Source of the DNA: Planctomycetota bacterium
GTDB lineage: Bacteria; Planctomycetota; Planctomycetia; Pirellulales; Pirellulaceae
DNA length: 23,219 nt
Assembly (NCBI GenBank): GCA_026692885.1
Contig: JAPLNJ010001215.1
Coordinates: forward strand, 1 to 23,219
Direction: 5' to 3'
Below are positions 7,769-15,760 of the stretch, piece by piece. A model generated the notes under the pieces. It was not told the DNA's origin. It saw only the letters and a list, made by a program, of their open reading frames with translations, and did not search any database. A program made the position numbers and the translations under genes. How positions within the stretch are numbered: the stretch's first letter is position 1; every line of letters begins with the position of its first letter.

Positions 7769-10297
7769 TCATTGTGCCTGCACCTTTCCCGGCGCGACCA
7801 CGATCGTGGTCGCGCCGTGAACGGTCAGCGTTTCCCGCCACGGAACTGTGGGTGGTGCCGCTTGCCACACGGCCTTGGCCTCCTGGGGGAGGATGACTTC
7901 GGCGGTGACGTCCTGGGGAAGCGACGTTTGCAATTGGTAGCGATCCTGCTGCGATTCCCAAGCCATCTGCACTCGTCCCTGGGGCGTGGTGATGAATCCC
8001 CGGCACGACTGCAGCACCCCGCCGCTGTGCGGCGTGAGCTTCAGAGGAAATCCCAGTCGGATGCCGAGCACTTCCTCGGTCAAGATCCCGCCTACTCCGC
8101 AGGCGATGCTGTGACAGAGGGCAATCCCGGCCATGGGGTCTTCCCACAAGGTGCCGGGCGGGCTGTCGACCATGGGCAGGAACATGGCCTTCGTGTCGCG
8201 GATCAGTGCGGCGTGGTCGCCCAGTCGCGCGGCCACCTCCAGGCGTTGCGGGAAGGGGTAGAGCCCAGCGCGGGTCAGCCCCCGGATCGGCTGCACTCTC
8301 CGCAGCGGCGTGGGCCGGAAATCGTCGCGCAGGGCCTGCCACATCCGCTGCTGGCGGTCCGGCGCAGGCACGCCGCCCCACAGCACGAAGTATTGCGTCG
8401 TCTCGCAGGCTTCTCGCGAGGGAACGAGTCTCTGCTGCGGATCGCGCGCCAGCACATCGGGATAGAAGGTGTCGCCCGGGCAGAGCCGGTTCAGCGAATC
8501 GCGGACCCGTCGCGACTGTTCCTGGAAAGCGTCGGCGCGAGGCGCCTCGCCCGCCAGTCGCTCCAGCCGCGCCGCCTCGTCCAGCGTTCGTGCATAGACG
8601 CCATTGAGCGTCACCGAGGCGCCGTCGGTGCGAATGTCGGCATAGTCGAAGAACATCCAGCCGGGAATGGACTCGAGCAGGCCGTCGCTGTTGCGCCAAC
8701 CGTCCATCGCAGCCAGGTTGCGGCGGATGGCGGGGAGCACCGTGCGGATGAGTTCCGTATCGCCCGAGCAACGCTCATACAGGCCTGCATGCAGCACCCA
8801 GAACAGCGGTTGCGTAGGGATGACCGTGTTGAAGTACTTCAGGTGCATCGGGTAGGCGATGTGGATCAGGTCCGGCGGACCGGCGGTTCCTTCGGCATCG
8901 GTCAGGCTATCGACCGCCGAGAGGATGCTGCGGCGGCTGACGCGCGTGTCGCCGAACATCGGATAGACGGCTTTTTGCATCCAGTAGCCTTCCACGCCGT
9001 ACATGGCGTTTCGTTCCCGATGCGGGCAGTCCATGTAGGCGTCCAAGGTGTTCAACGCGGCCGTCCACCGCGCGGCTTGGTAGACCCGGTTGAGCTCCTC
9101 GTCGGAGCAGACGAAGTCGCCCTGGGGCTCGGCGGGGAACCGGAACTCCGTGAGCGCCAGTCGGTGGACCGTCACCGCGCCCGAACCTCGCTGCGAGATC
9201 CGCAGGAAGCGGGCGAACTGCGGCATGAAGGCCAGAAAACTCTGGCGGCCGTCGCGCAGTGTGAACTGGAGGGCGTTCCTGCCCGTTTGGGCACAAGGGC
9301 GCACGGCGCCGTCGCCGGAGAGGCGATCATTCCAGACGACCTCGATCACCTGGCCGGCCTGGCCCGTCACCTCAAACCCGATGAATCCCACGTATCCCCG
9401 TCCGAGGTCGTAGGAAATTCCGGCCCCCTCGCCCTGCAGGACGGCATCGCCCTGGACCGCTTTCGTCAGACCCTGAGGATTCTTCGCGGCGGCCGGGTCG
9501 GCGGTCAGGTGCTCCGTGTGCAGCCGGCGGAACCACGCGGACCGTTCGTCCCACTCGGCCTTCGGCTCGATCCGCGTCTCGGGACCGTGAAAGTCGGCCG
9601 CATACCCGTCGCCTCGTTGGACGGCGACAACCGACGCCGGGCGAACCTCCACCAGCGGCGCTGGCAGCGGGATGTCGCGCGGCTCGACCTTGAGCCAGGG
9701 CGCCGTGCCTACCTTGCCGAGCACGATCGCCGGTTGCGATTTCTCTTCCAGGGTTCGTCGCGCGTCGAACTGCTCCGTCCAGCCCCGTTGGTAGTTGAAC
9801 TTCAGCGAGGTGCGGCTCCAGGCCGTGATCGCCGACGCCTCCCAGGTGGCGTCCGTCGCCGCCAGGATCGCTGTTTGGCCGCCGCAGTCGGCCTCCAACT
9901 CGCACAACAGCCCCGGCGCCTGGGCCAAGGCCTCGAAGGGGCAAACGCCGTGGAACACTTCGATCATCAACGTATTGCGACCCTGCGCCAGATGCCGGCC
10001 CACGTCGACCGCATCGACGGTCGCCTTACCGCGGCTGCTGCGCGCGGGGCCGTGCATCACCAACTGCCCATTGATCCACAGGCGGTAGAAGGTGTCCGCC
10101 GTGATGTAGACCGTGGCGATCTTGGGGCACGAGGCCACATCGATCGTCTTGCGGAACCGGGCGAACTGGAAGGGCTCCGGGGATGCCACCTGGCACCAGA
10201 TCCATTGAGCCTGGTACGGGCGGTCTGGCGCGGCCTGCGCCGAGGGCAGGGCGAGGGTTCCGAAGAGGAGCGTCGTCAGCAGATGTGCACGGATCAT
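7769..10297 (-). CDS. GH78-type alpha-L-rhamnosidase, secreted
   Basis: The 842-residue protein has a clear signal peptide (MIRAHLLTTLLFGTLALPSAQA, cut near residue 22). Next is an N-terminal beta-sandwich with YITADTFYRLWINGQLV, typical of Bac_rhamnosid_N/CBM67-like modules. A second beta domain follows, then the (alpha/alpha)6 catalytic barrel. The GH78 signature DCPHRERN lies near residue 425, with its glutamate in the region of the general acid; GTLWEDP near residue 717 is a second typical segment. It should remove terminal alpha-L-rhamnose from pectin (rhamnogalacturonan), ulvan-like or similar glycans outside the cytoplasm. The ATG has a GGAG nine bases upstream. With the convergent GH127 gene it suggests use of an arabinose- and rhamnose-rich polysaccharide. 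The opposite strand is open over almost the whole gene, a GC-rich shadow. Confidence 0.88.
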   Translation of the reverse strand: MIRAHLLTTLLFGTLALPSAQAAPDRPYQAQWIWCQVASPEPFQFARFRKTIDVASCPKIATVYITADTFYRLWINGQLVMHGPARSSRGKATVDAVDVGRHLAQGRNTLMIEVFHGVCPFEALAQAPGLLCELEADCGGQTAILAATDATWEASAITAWSRTSLKFNYQRGWTEQFDARRTLEEKSQPAIVLGKVGTAPWLKVEPRDIPLPAPLVEVRPASVVAVQRGDGYAADFHGPETRIEPKAEWDERSAWFRRLHTEHLTADPAAAKNPQGLTKAVQGDAVLQGEGAGISYDLGRGYVGFIGFEVTGQAGQVIEVVWNDRLSGDGAVRPCAQTGRNALQFTLRDGRQSFLAFMPQFARFLRISQRGSGAVTVHRLALTEFRFPAEPQGDFVCSDEELNRVYQAARWTAALNTLDAYMDCPHRERNAMYGVEGYWMQKAVYPMFGDTRVSRRSILSAVDSLTDAEGTAGPPDLIHIAYPMHLKYFNTVIPTQPLFWVLHAGLYERCSGDTELIRTVLPAIRRNLAAMDGWRNSDGLLESIPGWMFFDYADIRTDGASVTLNGVYARTLDEAARLERLAGEAPRADAFQEQSRRVRDSLNRLCPGDTFYPDVLARDPQQRLVPSREACETTQYFVLWGGVPAPDRQQRMWQALRDDFRPTPLRRVQPIRGLTRAGLYPFPQRLEVAARLGDHAALIRDTKAMFLPMVDSPPGTLWEDPMAGIALCHSIACGVGGILTEEVLGIRLGFPLKLTPHSGGVLQSCRGFITTPQGRVQMAWESQQDRYQLQTSLPQDVTAEVILPQEAKAVWQAAPPTVPWRETLTVHGATTIVVAPGKVQAQ
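7790..7817. repeat. 28-bp perfect palindrome inside the rhamnosidase 3' end
   Basis: The arm CGGCGCGACCACGA is followed directly by its exact reverse complement, with no spacer. It lies in the last codons of the rhamnosidase (the ATTIVVAPG segment), between the two convergent glycosidase genes. It may be a bidirectional terminator stem or a protein-binding site; there is no T-run on either side. Confidence 0.75.
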
Positions 10298-10349
10298 GTT
10301 CTGTCTCCACTGGGGTTATGGTTGGCCCGTGATGATGCCCATGCTGGGG

Positions 10350-10538
10350 CCCCTGAAGGCCACTGCTGTGAACATCTTTGCAGCCAGCCAAAGGCTGGAA
10401 GTACAAGCACGACGCGCAAGCGAGTGAGTCCGGGGTGGACCGGCAAGCGAAATCCAGACTCAGTCGCTTGCGCGTCGTGCTTGTAAAATACCGGCCTCCG
10501 GCCCGTTTAAAGATGTTCACAGCAGTGCCCCTGAAGGC
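10350..10538. mobile_element. MITE-like palindromic element with target duplication
   Basis: Perfect 19-bp inverted ends CACTGCTGTGAACATCTTT (10361-10379, complement at 10509-10527) bound a 167-bp unit. Directly outside both ends lies the same 11-bp direct repeat CCCCTGAAGGC (10350-10360 and 10528-10538), which looks like a target site duplication. Inside is a second 22-bp perfect inverted pair TACAAGCACGACGCGCAAGC + GA (10402-10423 with 10464-10485), a sequence type common between genes in planctomycete genomes. There is no coding capacity. It sits between the divergent rhamnosidase and TIR-STAND genes, about 50 bases before the rhamnosidase ATG, so it may affect that promoter. Confidence 0.8.
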
Positions 10539-10738
10539 TGTCGTGGTACGCCGATTCTACGGCCAGAGCCTCAGAACAGCAAACGCGCGCAGCCGGCTGG
10601 TGGTTGGTGCTTGTGAAAGGGACCAACGAACCACTACGATGACGGCAGTGAGTGCGGGTGCACCGGCCTGGCAGAGCTGCCACGCCTCGATTCGGAGAGC
10701 AGCAAAGCCGACTTCCTTCGGCAGGAACATCTCCCGCT
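10539..10738. other. leader region of the TIR-STAND gene
   Basis: Two hundred bases between the MITE-like element and the ATG at 10739. The frame stays open back to 10652, but the N-terminal TIR strand begins only seven residues after the ATG at 10739, so that start is preferred. An AGGA lies about 14 bases upstream of it, which is rather far. No promoter could be called with confidence. Confidence 0.4.
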
Positions 10739-13700
10739 ATGAACACGCCCTCGACGTTCGACGTATTCCTGAGTCACAACAGCAAGGACAAGCCTGCGGT
10801 GCGCGAGTTAAACAAATTGCTCGCCGCCAGCGGACTGGCAGTCTGGCTGGACGAGGACGAGCTTCGTCCGGGCATGCCTTGGCAACAACTGCTCGAATCA
10901 GGCATCAACACCTCCAGCAGCGTAGCCGTCCTGGTGAGCCGAGATGGGCTTGGACCCTGGGAAGATGAAGAAATGCAGGCTGCCCTGCGGCTGGCCGTGA
11001 AATACAAACGCCCCGTGATTCCCGTTCTGCTGCCCGGCGCTCCCGCGGAGCCGGAGCTGCCTTTGTTCCTCACCAACCGAACTTGGGTGGACCTTCGCAC
11101 CGGCCTGACCGAGGACGGGGTGGCGAAACTCATCTGGGGTATCACCGGCAGGAGAGACGCGGGCGAGGCCCCCGACGAAATCGCGGTGGTTCCGAAGAAG
11201 CTGGACTCGTTCGACGAAAACGACCAGGGCTTCTTCCTGGAACTCCTGCCGGGACCGTACCGGGAGGATGGCCTGCCGGAGAGCCTGTTCTTCTGGAAAC
11301 GGCGTATCGAGGAGACCGACGGCGACCGGACGTTCCGCGTCGGCGTGATCTTTGGACGATCGGGTTGCGGCAAATCGTCGCTCGTCAAGGCGGGCCTCTT
11401 GCCGCGTCTGGCCCGCCACGTGGTGGCCGTGCATGTCGAAGCGACCGGAGACGCGACGGAAACCCGGCTGTTGAACGCCTTGCGGAAACGCTGCCCGAAC
11501 TTGCCGGACAACCTGAATCTGCCGGAAACTTGTGTCGCCCTCCGCGACGGCCAGACTCTGCCCGCGGACGTGAAGGTGCTGATCGTGCTCGACCAGTTCG
11601 AGCAGTGGCTGCACGGCCGAGCCGAGGAGGACTACGCACAACTGGTCCAGGCCCTGCGCGCGTGTGACGGCTCGCGGCTGCAATGCCTGCTGTTGATTCG
11701 GGACGACTTCTGGACGCCGCTCACCCGCTTCCTGAAGCAGTTGGAGGTGCGCCAGGAAGAGGGCAAGAACACGGCGATGGTGGACCTGTTCGACAAGCGA
11801 CACGCCAAGAAGGTTTTGACCTTGTTTGGCCGAGCCCTGGGCGCGCTGCCCAAGCACGGCGGCCTGAGCCCCGATCAGGAAGCGTTCATCGAAGGCGCGG
11901 TGGACGAACTGGCGGTCGGCGGCCGGATTGTGTGTGTCAAGCTGGCGCTGTTCGCCGAGATCGCCCGGCGCTGGGAGTGGGAACCGCGAACGCTCAAGCA
12001 GATGGGCGGCATGACGGGCGTGGGCGTCCTGTTCCTCCAGGAATCGTTGAGCGGCGAGCAGGCGCCGCCCGCCCGTCGTCGGCACCTGCGGGCGGCCGAG
12101 GCCTGTCTGAAACTGCTGCTGTCGGAAACCGGGAGCGAAATCAAAGGCAAGCTGCGTGCTCGCGACGAACTGCAGCAGGCGTCCGGATATGCGGATCGGC
12201 CGGACGATTTCACCACCTTGCTCGACATCCTGGAACGGGAACTGCGTCTGATCAAGACCACGCGTATCGAGGACCAATCGCCTGAGGAAACCGGCTTGTC
12301 ATCGCCTACAGACGACCGGGTGCTGTATGGGCTCACGCACGACTACCTGGTGCCCTCCGTGCGGGAATGGCTCGCTCAGAATCGGCTAAATCGCACAAAG
12401 GACTGGCGGGGACGTGCCGAGCTGCGGCTGGAGGAACTGACGGACCTGTGGCGGCCCGGGCGCGACCGCCGTTTCCTGCCGGGGCCCATCGAGTTCAGCC
12501 AGATCCTGCTGGGAGTTCCCTGGAAACGCACCCAGAGCAAACAACGGACGTTGATCTGGGCGGCCGGCCGCTGGTACGGCTCGCTCGCGGCGGTGGGACT
12601 ACTGGTCCTGGCAATTGCCGGATGGGGAGTCCGCGATGCCACTGAGTCGCCGGAGATCCTGCGCCGACTATTCGCCAGGTCCGACGCGAACAACGCCAGT
12701 GACTTTCTACGGATCTTCCGCGACGAAGTGACGGGCTATCACCCCTGGGTGAGGCGGGGACTCGAGAACACTGTCCAGCAGCAACCCCAGGACGAAGACA
12801 CAGAAGCGAGTCGCAGGCAACTGGGAAAACAGCGAGCTGACGCGGCCATCGCCCTCTGGCAGCTTGGCGATGCGGAGCAGGCGACGGAAGTTCTCAAGGT
12901 CGACAAGGACCCAGAATCCCTGACCCAGTTCGTTCACCGCTGCAAAGAGCGCGGCGTGCGGGCGGCGGCCTTGTGGGCCCAGCTGAACAAGGCCGAGGAG
13001 GTCACCGTGCGGTACGGCCTGCTGTTGGCGCTGGGCGAGTTCAGCAGTCAGGAGATTCCGGCGGAAAAACGCGAGGCGTGGGTGGCGAAGCTGGACGAGT
13101 GGTACCGGACGGATCGAAGCCCCTCGATCCACAGCGCCTGTGGCTGGCTGCTGAGGCATTGGGACGAAACGGATCGCGTGACAGCCTCGGATCATAAGCT
13201 GGTCTCGTCCTACGACCCGCAGCGCGAGTGGTTTGTCAGGGAAGTCAAGTACGGCGATGGTGCCGACGCGCAAGCCGACTACTTCACCTTCATCGTCTTC
13301 CCGCCGGGCAAGTTCCAGATGGGATCGCCAGACGACGAGGCGGGCAGGTATCCAAACGAGGGTCGTCACGAGGAGACGTTAGCCCATACGTTTGCGCTGT
13401 GCGACCGGGAAATCACCAACGCCCAATATGCCCGGTTTCGCGCCGCCGAGGAGGGCAGCCGCTCGTCCGAGCCGGCAAAGCCCGATCATCCGGTCGCAAA
13501 TGTATCTTGGAACGACGCGGTCGAGTACTGTGAGTGGCTGACACGGCGTGACCCAAAGCTCAAGCCGTGTAACCCGCGGTTCAGAAGGAGACGAACGCGA
13601 GCAAGGAACCTAAGCCTGCGGCTGGCGAGTCGCGGCCGAATCTCTTCTTCGAACTGGCGAAAGACTGGCAGTTCCGCGACGGCTTCCGTCTGCCGAAGGA

Positions 13701-13774
13701 AGTGGAGTGGGAATACGCTTGCTGCGCCGGGACAGTCACACGGTTCAGTTGTGGTAGCGATGATGATTTGCTGA
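10739..13774 (+). CDS. TIR - STAND NTPase - FGE-sulfatase-like protein, frameshifted near its end
   Basis: A multidomain conflict-type protein. Residues 7-138 form a TIR_2 domain (FDVFLSHNSKDK; acidic patch WLDEDELRPG where NADase TIRs carry their catalytic Glu). Residues about 165-550 are a nSTAND1-like NTPase with Walker A GRSGCGKSS (206-214), Walker B VLIVLDQFEQW (280-290), RDDF (321-324) and a winged-helix-like THDYLVPSVREWL (533-545). One hydrophobic segment (614-630) may anchor it in the membrane. A helical linker follows, then an FGE-sulfatase/C-type-lectin-like domain from about 850 (FPPGKFQMGSPDDE; HPVANVSWNDAVEYCEWL). True homology stops near residue 944 (about 13570); the last 67 residues of this frame are out of frame, and the domain continues at 13573-14085. 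The expected model is sensing by the C-terminal domain, STAND oligomerisation, and NAD+ cleavage by TIR. This is inferred from family knowledge. Confidence 0.85.
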   Translation: MNTPSTFDVFLSHNSKDKPAVRELNKLLAASGLAVWLDEDELRPGMPWQQLLESGINTSSSVAVLVSRDGLGPWEDEEMQAALRLAVKYKRPVIPVLLPGAPAEPELPLFLTNRTWVDLRTGLTEDGVAKLIWGITGRRDAGEAPDEIAVVPKKLDSFDENDQGFFLELLPGPYREDGLPESLFFWKRRIEETDGDRTFRVGVIFGRSGCGKSSLVKAGLLPRLARHVVAVHVEATGDATETRLLNALRKRCPNLPDNLNLPETCVALRDGQTLPADVKVLIVLDQFEQWLHGRAEEDYAQLVQALRACDGSRLQCLLLIRDDFWTPLTRFLKQLEVRQEEGKNTAMVDLFDKRHAKKVLTLFGRALGALPKHGGLSPDQEAFIEGAVDELAVGGRIVCVKLALFAEIARRWEWEPRTLKQMGGMTGVGVLFLQESLSGEQAPPARRRHLRAAEACLKLLLSETGSEIKGKLRARDELQQASGYADRPDDFTTLLDILERELRLIKTTRIEDQSPEETGLSSPTDDRVLYGLTHDYLVPSVREWLAQNRLNRTKDWRGRAELRLEELTDLWRPGRDRRFLPGPIEFSQILLGVPWKRTQSKQRTLIWAAGRWYGSLAAVGLLVLAIAGWGVRDATESPEILRRLFARSDANNASDFLRIFRDEVTGYHPWVRRGLENTVQQQPQDEDTEASRRQLGKQRADAAIALWQLGDAEQATEVLKVDKDPESLTQFVHRCKERGVRAAALWAQLNKAEEVTVRYGLLLALGEFSSQEIPAEKREAWVAKLDEWYRTDRSPSIHSACGWLLRHWDETDRVTASDHKLVSSYDPQREWFVREVKYGDGADAQADYFTFIVFPPGKFQMGSPDDEAGRYPNEGRHEETLAHTFALCDREITNAQYARFRAAEEGSRSSEPAKPDHPVANVSWNDAVEYCEWLTRRDPKLKPCNPRFRRRRTRARNLSLRLASRGRISSSNWRKTGSSATASVCRRKWSGNTLAAPGQSHGSVVVAMMIC

Positions 13775-14085
13775 AGAACTACGCCTGCTTTGGTGTTTCT
13801 GTCACCACATCGGGATCGGGCTCGACTTGCAGGTGTGGCGAGCTGCGTCCCAGTCTTCGCGGACTGTTCGACATGCATGGCAACGTAAGCGAGTGGTGCT
13901 CGGACGGGTACGATGACGGGGCCTCGTCCCGGGTGATCCGGGGCGGCGGCTGGGGCAGCAGCGCCTGGTTCTGCCGCGCGGCGATCCGCGGCAGGTTCGT
14001 GCCGCTGCTCCGGTCCGGCAGCTTGGGCTTTCGCGTGGCCGCAGTTCCGCCCGGAGGGGCAAGCCAGGAACCAGCCAACAGATGA
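13573..14085 (+). CDS. C-terminal part of the FGE-sulfatase-like domain, out of frame with the TIR-STAND part
   Basis: This frame opens at 13573 and continues the domain cut off in the preceding gene: KEPKPAAGESRPNLFFELAKDW, then FRLPKEVEWEYACCAGTVTRF, then RGLFDMHGNVSEWCSDGYDD and RVIRGGGWGSSAWFCRAAIR, ending LGFRVAAVPPGGASQEPANR. A one-base indel at about 13575-13590 would restore one protein of about 1,115 residues. If translated alone, the first usable start is the GTG at 13702. The first of the two copper-binding cysteines of true formylglycine-generating enzyme is absent (GSS in its place), so it is more likely a ligand-binding C-type-lectin-like module than an FGE. Its tail is a candidate variable region (separate entry). 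Confidence 0.8.
   Translation, partial: PAVQKETNASKEPKPAAGESRPNLFFELAKDWQFRDGFRLPKEVEWEYACCAGTVTRFSCGSDDDLLKNYACFGVSVTTSGSGSTCRCGELRPSLRGLFDMHGNVSEWCSDGYDDGASSRVIRGGGWGSSAWFCRAAIRGRFVPLLRSGSLGFRVAAVPPGGASQEPANR
13936..14034 (+). other. candidate variable region of a diversity-generating retroelement
   Basis: In FGE/C-type-lectin-like domains diversified by DGRs, the stretch RVxRGGSWxxxAxxCRxAxRxxxxPxxRxxxLGFR holds the changing residues, copied from a template rich in AAC codons with adenines randomised. Here the positions normally variable are GGC, AGC, AGC (13954-13962), TTC 13969, ATC 13984, GGC 13990, TTC 13996, CTC 14008, TCC 14014, GGC 14017 and AGC 14020. All are NNC codons reachable from AAC by changing A only. 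GTG 13999 and CTG 14005 do not fit. High GC at third positions weakens the case, and no template repeat or reverse transcriptase is in the window. Confidence 0.4.
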
Positions 14086-14099
14086 GCGGAGCCTGGAGC

Positions 14100-14280
14100 G
14101 CAGGCCGAAGGGGGAGCGCGCGCAGCGGAGTCGAACCCCCTTCGTGCCGTAGCGGAAGGCGGAGCGTGGTGGCGGCGAGAGAAGGTTCTGTTTCCAGGGG
14201 GCACCTCTCCCTTGGGGGGAGAGGTCGGGCTCTCAGGCCCGGGAGAGGGTTGCCGAGCCTCGGAGGAATTACCCTGAGGT
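14100..14280. repeat. intergenic G/C-rich interspersed repeat with hairpin
   Basis: CTCTCCC...GGGAGAG and GGGCTCTCAGGCCCGGGAGAGGG motifs (14205-14250) form self-complementary tracts of the kind scattered between planctomycete genes. No gene is visible between the FGE-like domain and this tract. Confidence 0.45.
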
Positions 14281-14381
14281 GACCGGAAGAAATTAACTTA
14301 CCCACAATAGCCCGAAGCGTCAGCGAGGAACGGGCCAGTTGCCGCATCGCCTCGCTCACGCTTACTTTATTTCTTCCGGTC
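14281..14381. repeat. 101-bp palindromic repeat element
   Basis: Perfect 13-bp inverted ends GACCGGAAGAAAT (14281-14293, complement at 14369-14381) enclose an inner inverted pair built from AAGCGTCAGCGAG and CTCGCTCACGCTT. The core AGCCCGAAGCGTCAGCGAG is a repeat seen between genes in Pirellulaceae. It is non-coding and shows no target duplication. Confidence 0.65.
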
Positions 14382-14479
14382 GCCCAAGGCCGGCAAGACA
14401 CGCACTCCAGCCCGAACGCGCGAGTTGTGAAATTGCGCATTTCGTCGAGGTAGTACACCGCAGGTGTAACACAGCAAAG

Positions 14480-14643
14480 CCCAGGGTCGCGGCGCAGCCG
14501 CGCACCCTGGGTCACCGATGCCCCGCGCGGAATCGCACCCTCAAAGGGCGCCACAAGTTGTGCAACCCTTTCAGGGTAGGCAATTCGCGTGGCAGATCAC
14601 CCAGGGTGGCGCTTCGCGGCGTGGCCGCTGCGCTGACCCTGGG
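14480..14643. repeat. pair of CCCAGGGT...ACCCTGGG hairpins
   Basis: Two stem-loops with the same closing stem lie in tandem: 14480-14487 with 14504-14511, and 14600-14607 with 14636-14643. Each has a nested GC-rich inner stem. Between them is a spacer containing CCCTTTCAGGGT. A relative with the stem CCCAGGGC/GCCCTGGG occurs at 22054-22099. This is a mobile-looking, non-coding repeat family. Confidence 0.65.
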
Positions 14644-14698
14644 CTTGGGTGTGTAACCGCTTCGCGGTTGGTCGAAAATACCCGATATTGACCATACG

Positions 14699-14785
14699 CT
14701 GGGCGAGCGGCACTGGTTTACCCGTAGGACGGCTCTCCGAAGCCGTCCCGGATGGGACCGGCACAGAAAAGGGAGCCGGTTTCGG
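14699..14785 (+). repeat. left copy of an approximately 88-bp inverted repeat
   Basis: Starts with GGGCGAGCGGCA, contains the hairpin GGACGGC-TCTCCGAA-GCCGTCC and ends in GGGACCGGCACAGAAAAG then GGAGCCGGTTTCGG. A nearly identical copy in the opposite orientation is at 15761-15848. The closing base pair of the hairpin differs as a matched C-G to G-C swap, so pairing is kept. Confidence 0.75.
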
Positions 14786-15760
14786 CAGGGAGGCGGGGAC
14801 CAGGAGGCGGTTGCAGGATGATGGGGGCGTAGAATACCCCAGCTCGGCGCGGGGTTGTTTGAACGCGGAGTGAACGGTACTAACCGGGATGTTGTCCTGC
14901 GAGGGCCAGAAGGCGGTAGAGCGCAAGACGCGAGGCGACGAAGAGCCGGGCGGGGGTCGCCGCCCACGGTGCAAGTCCGCTTGCGGTGCTCGCGCGACTC
15001 GATGGCCAATACGGGGACGGAGGCTCCCGCGAGTGGGAAGCGTGCCGCAGAACGTGAGGCAGAGCGAGGGCGAGGGGTGAAGCGGAGCAAGGCACCGTCG
15101 GCTGCTTCCGAGGAGGTCGGCGGGCGGTTCATTACTGGCCGTCGAAGCCTCACCCGTTGGGCAATCTCGGAAGGGCGAACTGGGGTCCCCCGACCGTCAG
15201 TTTAACGCCTGACGCCGAATTGCTGGCGATGCCCGGTGGGGCGGCCAACAGTGCGTTCTACACATGGCAGAGCGTGTGGTGTACCACCCACCGGAGCGAT
15301 GCTCCGATCGTGTACACCAACACGTTCAACTCCGCGCCGAGCAGGACGGGCCAGAGGACGGGTTGTCGGTTGGATTCGGGCAGTAGCACCTCCCCAGTAA
15401 TAAGTGGCTGACGTGCGGCAGCAGTCGATCCAGACGGCGGGCAGTTCACGCGAGAACGCGTGGATGCGAACCTTGACCCGTCCAGACGCTATCCGGCCCT
15501 GGTAGCAGCTCCAGGACCAACTGAGGCCCAGCAAGCACGCGAAGCCTGAACAACGAAGTTCGGAAACGTGCGTAGCAGCTTAACCGCCCCGACTCCAGGC
15601 ACAAGGGGAGGCGAAGACAAAGCCGGGTGACGCAGAGGGAAGGAAACGAGGAAGGAGACCAATTGGATCTCTTTCTCCCTTCGAAGGAGACCCTTCCAGG
15701 GAAGGAAACCAGCGAAGTAGACACGGAATTACACCCGGTCAACTGGTACCATCCCGTGTA
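14786..15760. other. approximately 975-bp non-coding stretch between inverted repeats, possibly structured RNA
   Basis: No frame has a domain or convincing composition. The plus strand contains purine-rich, stem-forming sequence and the phrase GGTGCAAGTCCGC (about 14980-14992), similar to text found in group II intron domain I. From about 15412 there is GTGCGGCAGCAG and many short stems. A frame at 15627 begins MTQREGNEEGDQLDLFLPS before running into the right-hand repeat. This could be a truncated group II intron or another large RNA, but I could not find a domain V hairpin, so the idea stays open. Confidence 0.3.

Noticed and set aside
6972..8771. 599-codon minus-strand frame covering the ends of both glycosidase genes
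   Set aside because: It overlaps two well-supported genes in other frames and has only low-complexity Arg/Ala/Gly composition.
7772..10486. 904-codon open frame on the plus strand opposite the rhamnosidase
   Set aside because: It is a mirror of GC-rich coding sequence: arginine-, glutamine- and histidine-rich, no motifs, no ribosome-binding site. The minus-strand GH78 gene explains the region.
10898..12277. 459-codon minus-strand frame inside the TIR-STAND gene
   Set aside because: The plus strand here encodes a clear STAND NTPase with Walker motifs; the antisense frame has none.
13573..14085. Annotation as a true formylglycine-generating enzyme (sulfatase activator)
   Set aside because: The first active-site cysteine is missing and the domain is fused to TIR-STAND modules; no sulfatase gene is in the window.
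14281..14643. CRISPR-like array from repeated short palindromes
   Set aside because: The units differ in sequence, are not regularly spaced and have no unique spacers; they are dispersed hairpin repeats.
14512..15153. 213-codon minus-strand frame across the repeat field
   Set aside because: It is made of interspersed repeats and proline/serine/arginine-rich text, a frequent false gene in planctomycete annotations.
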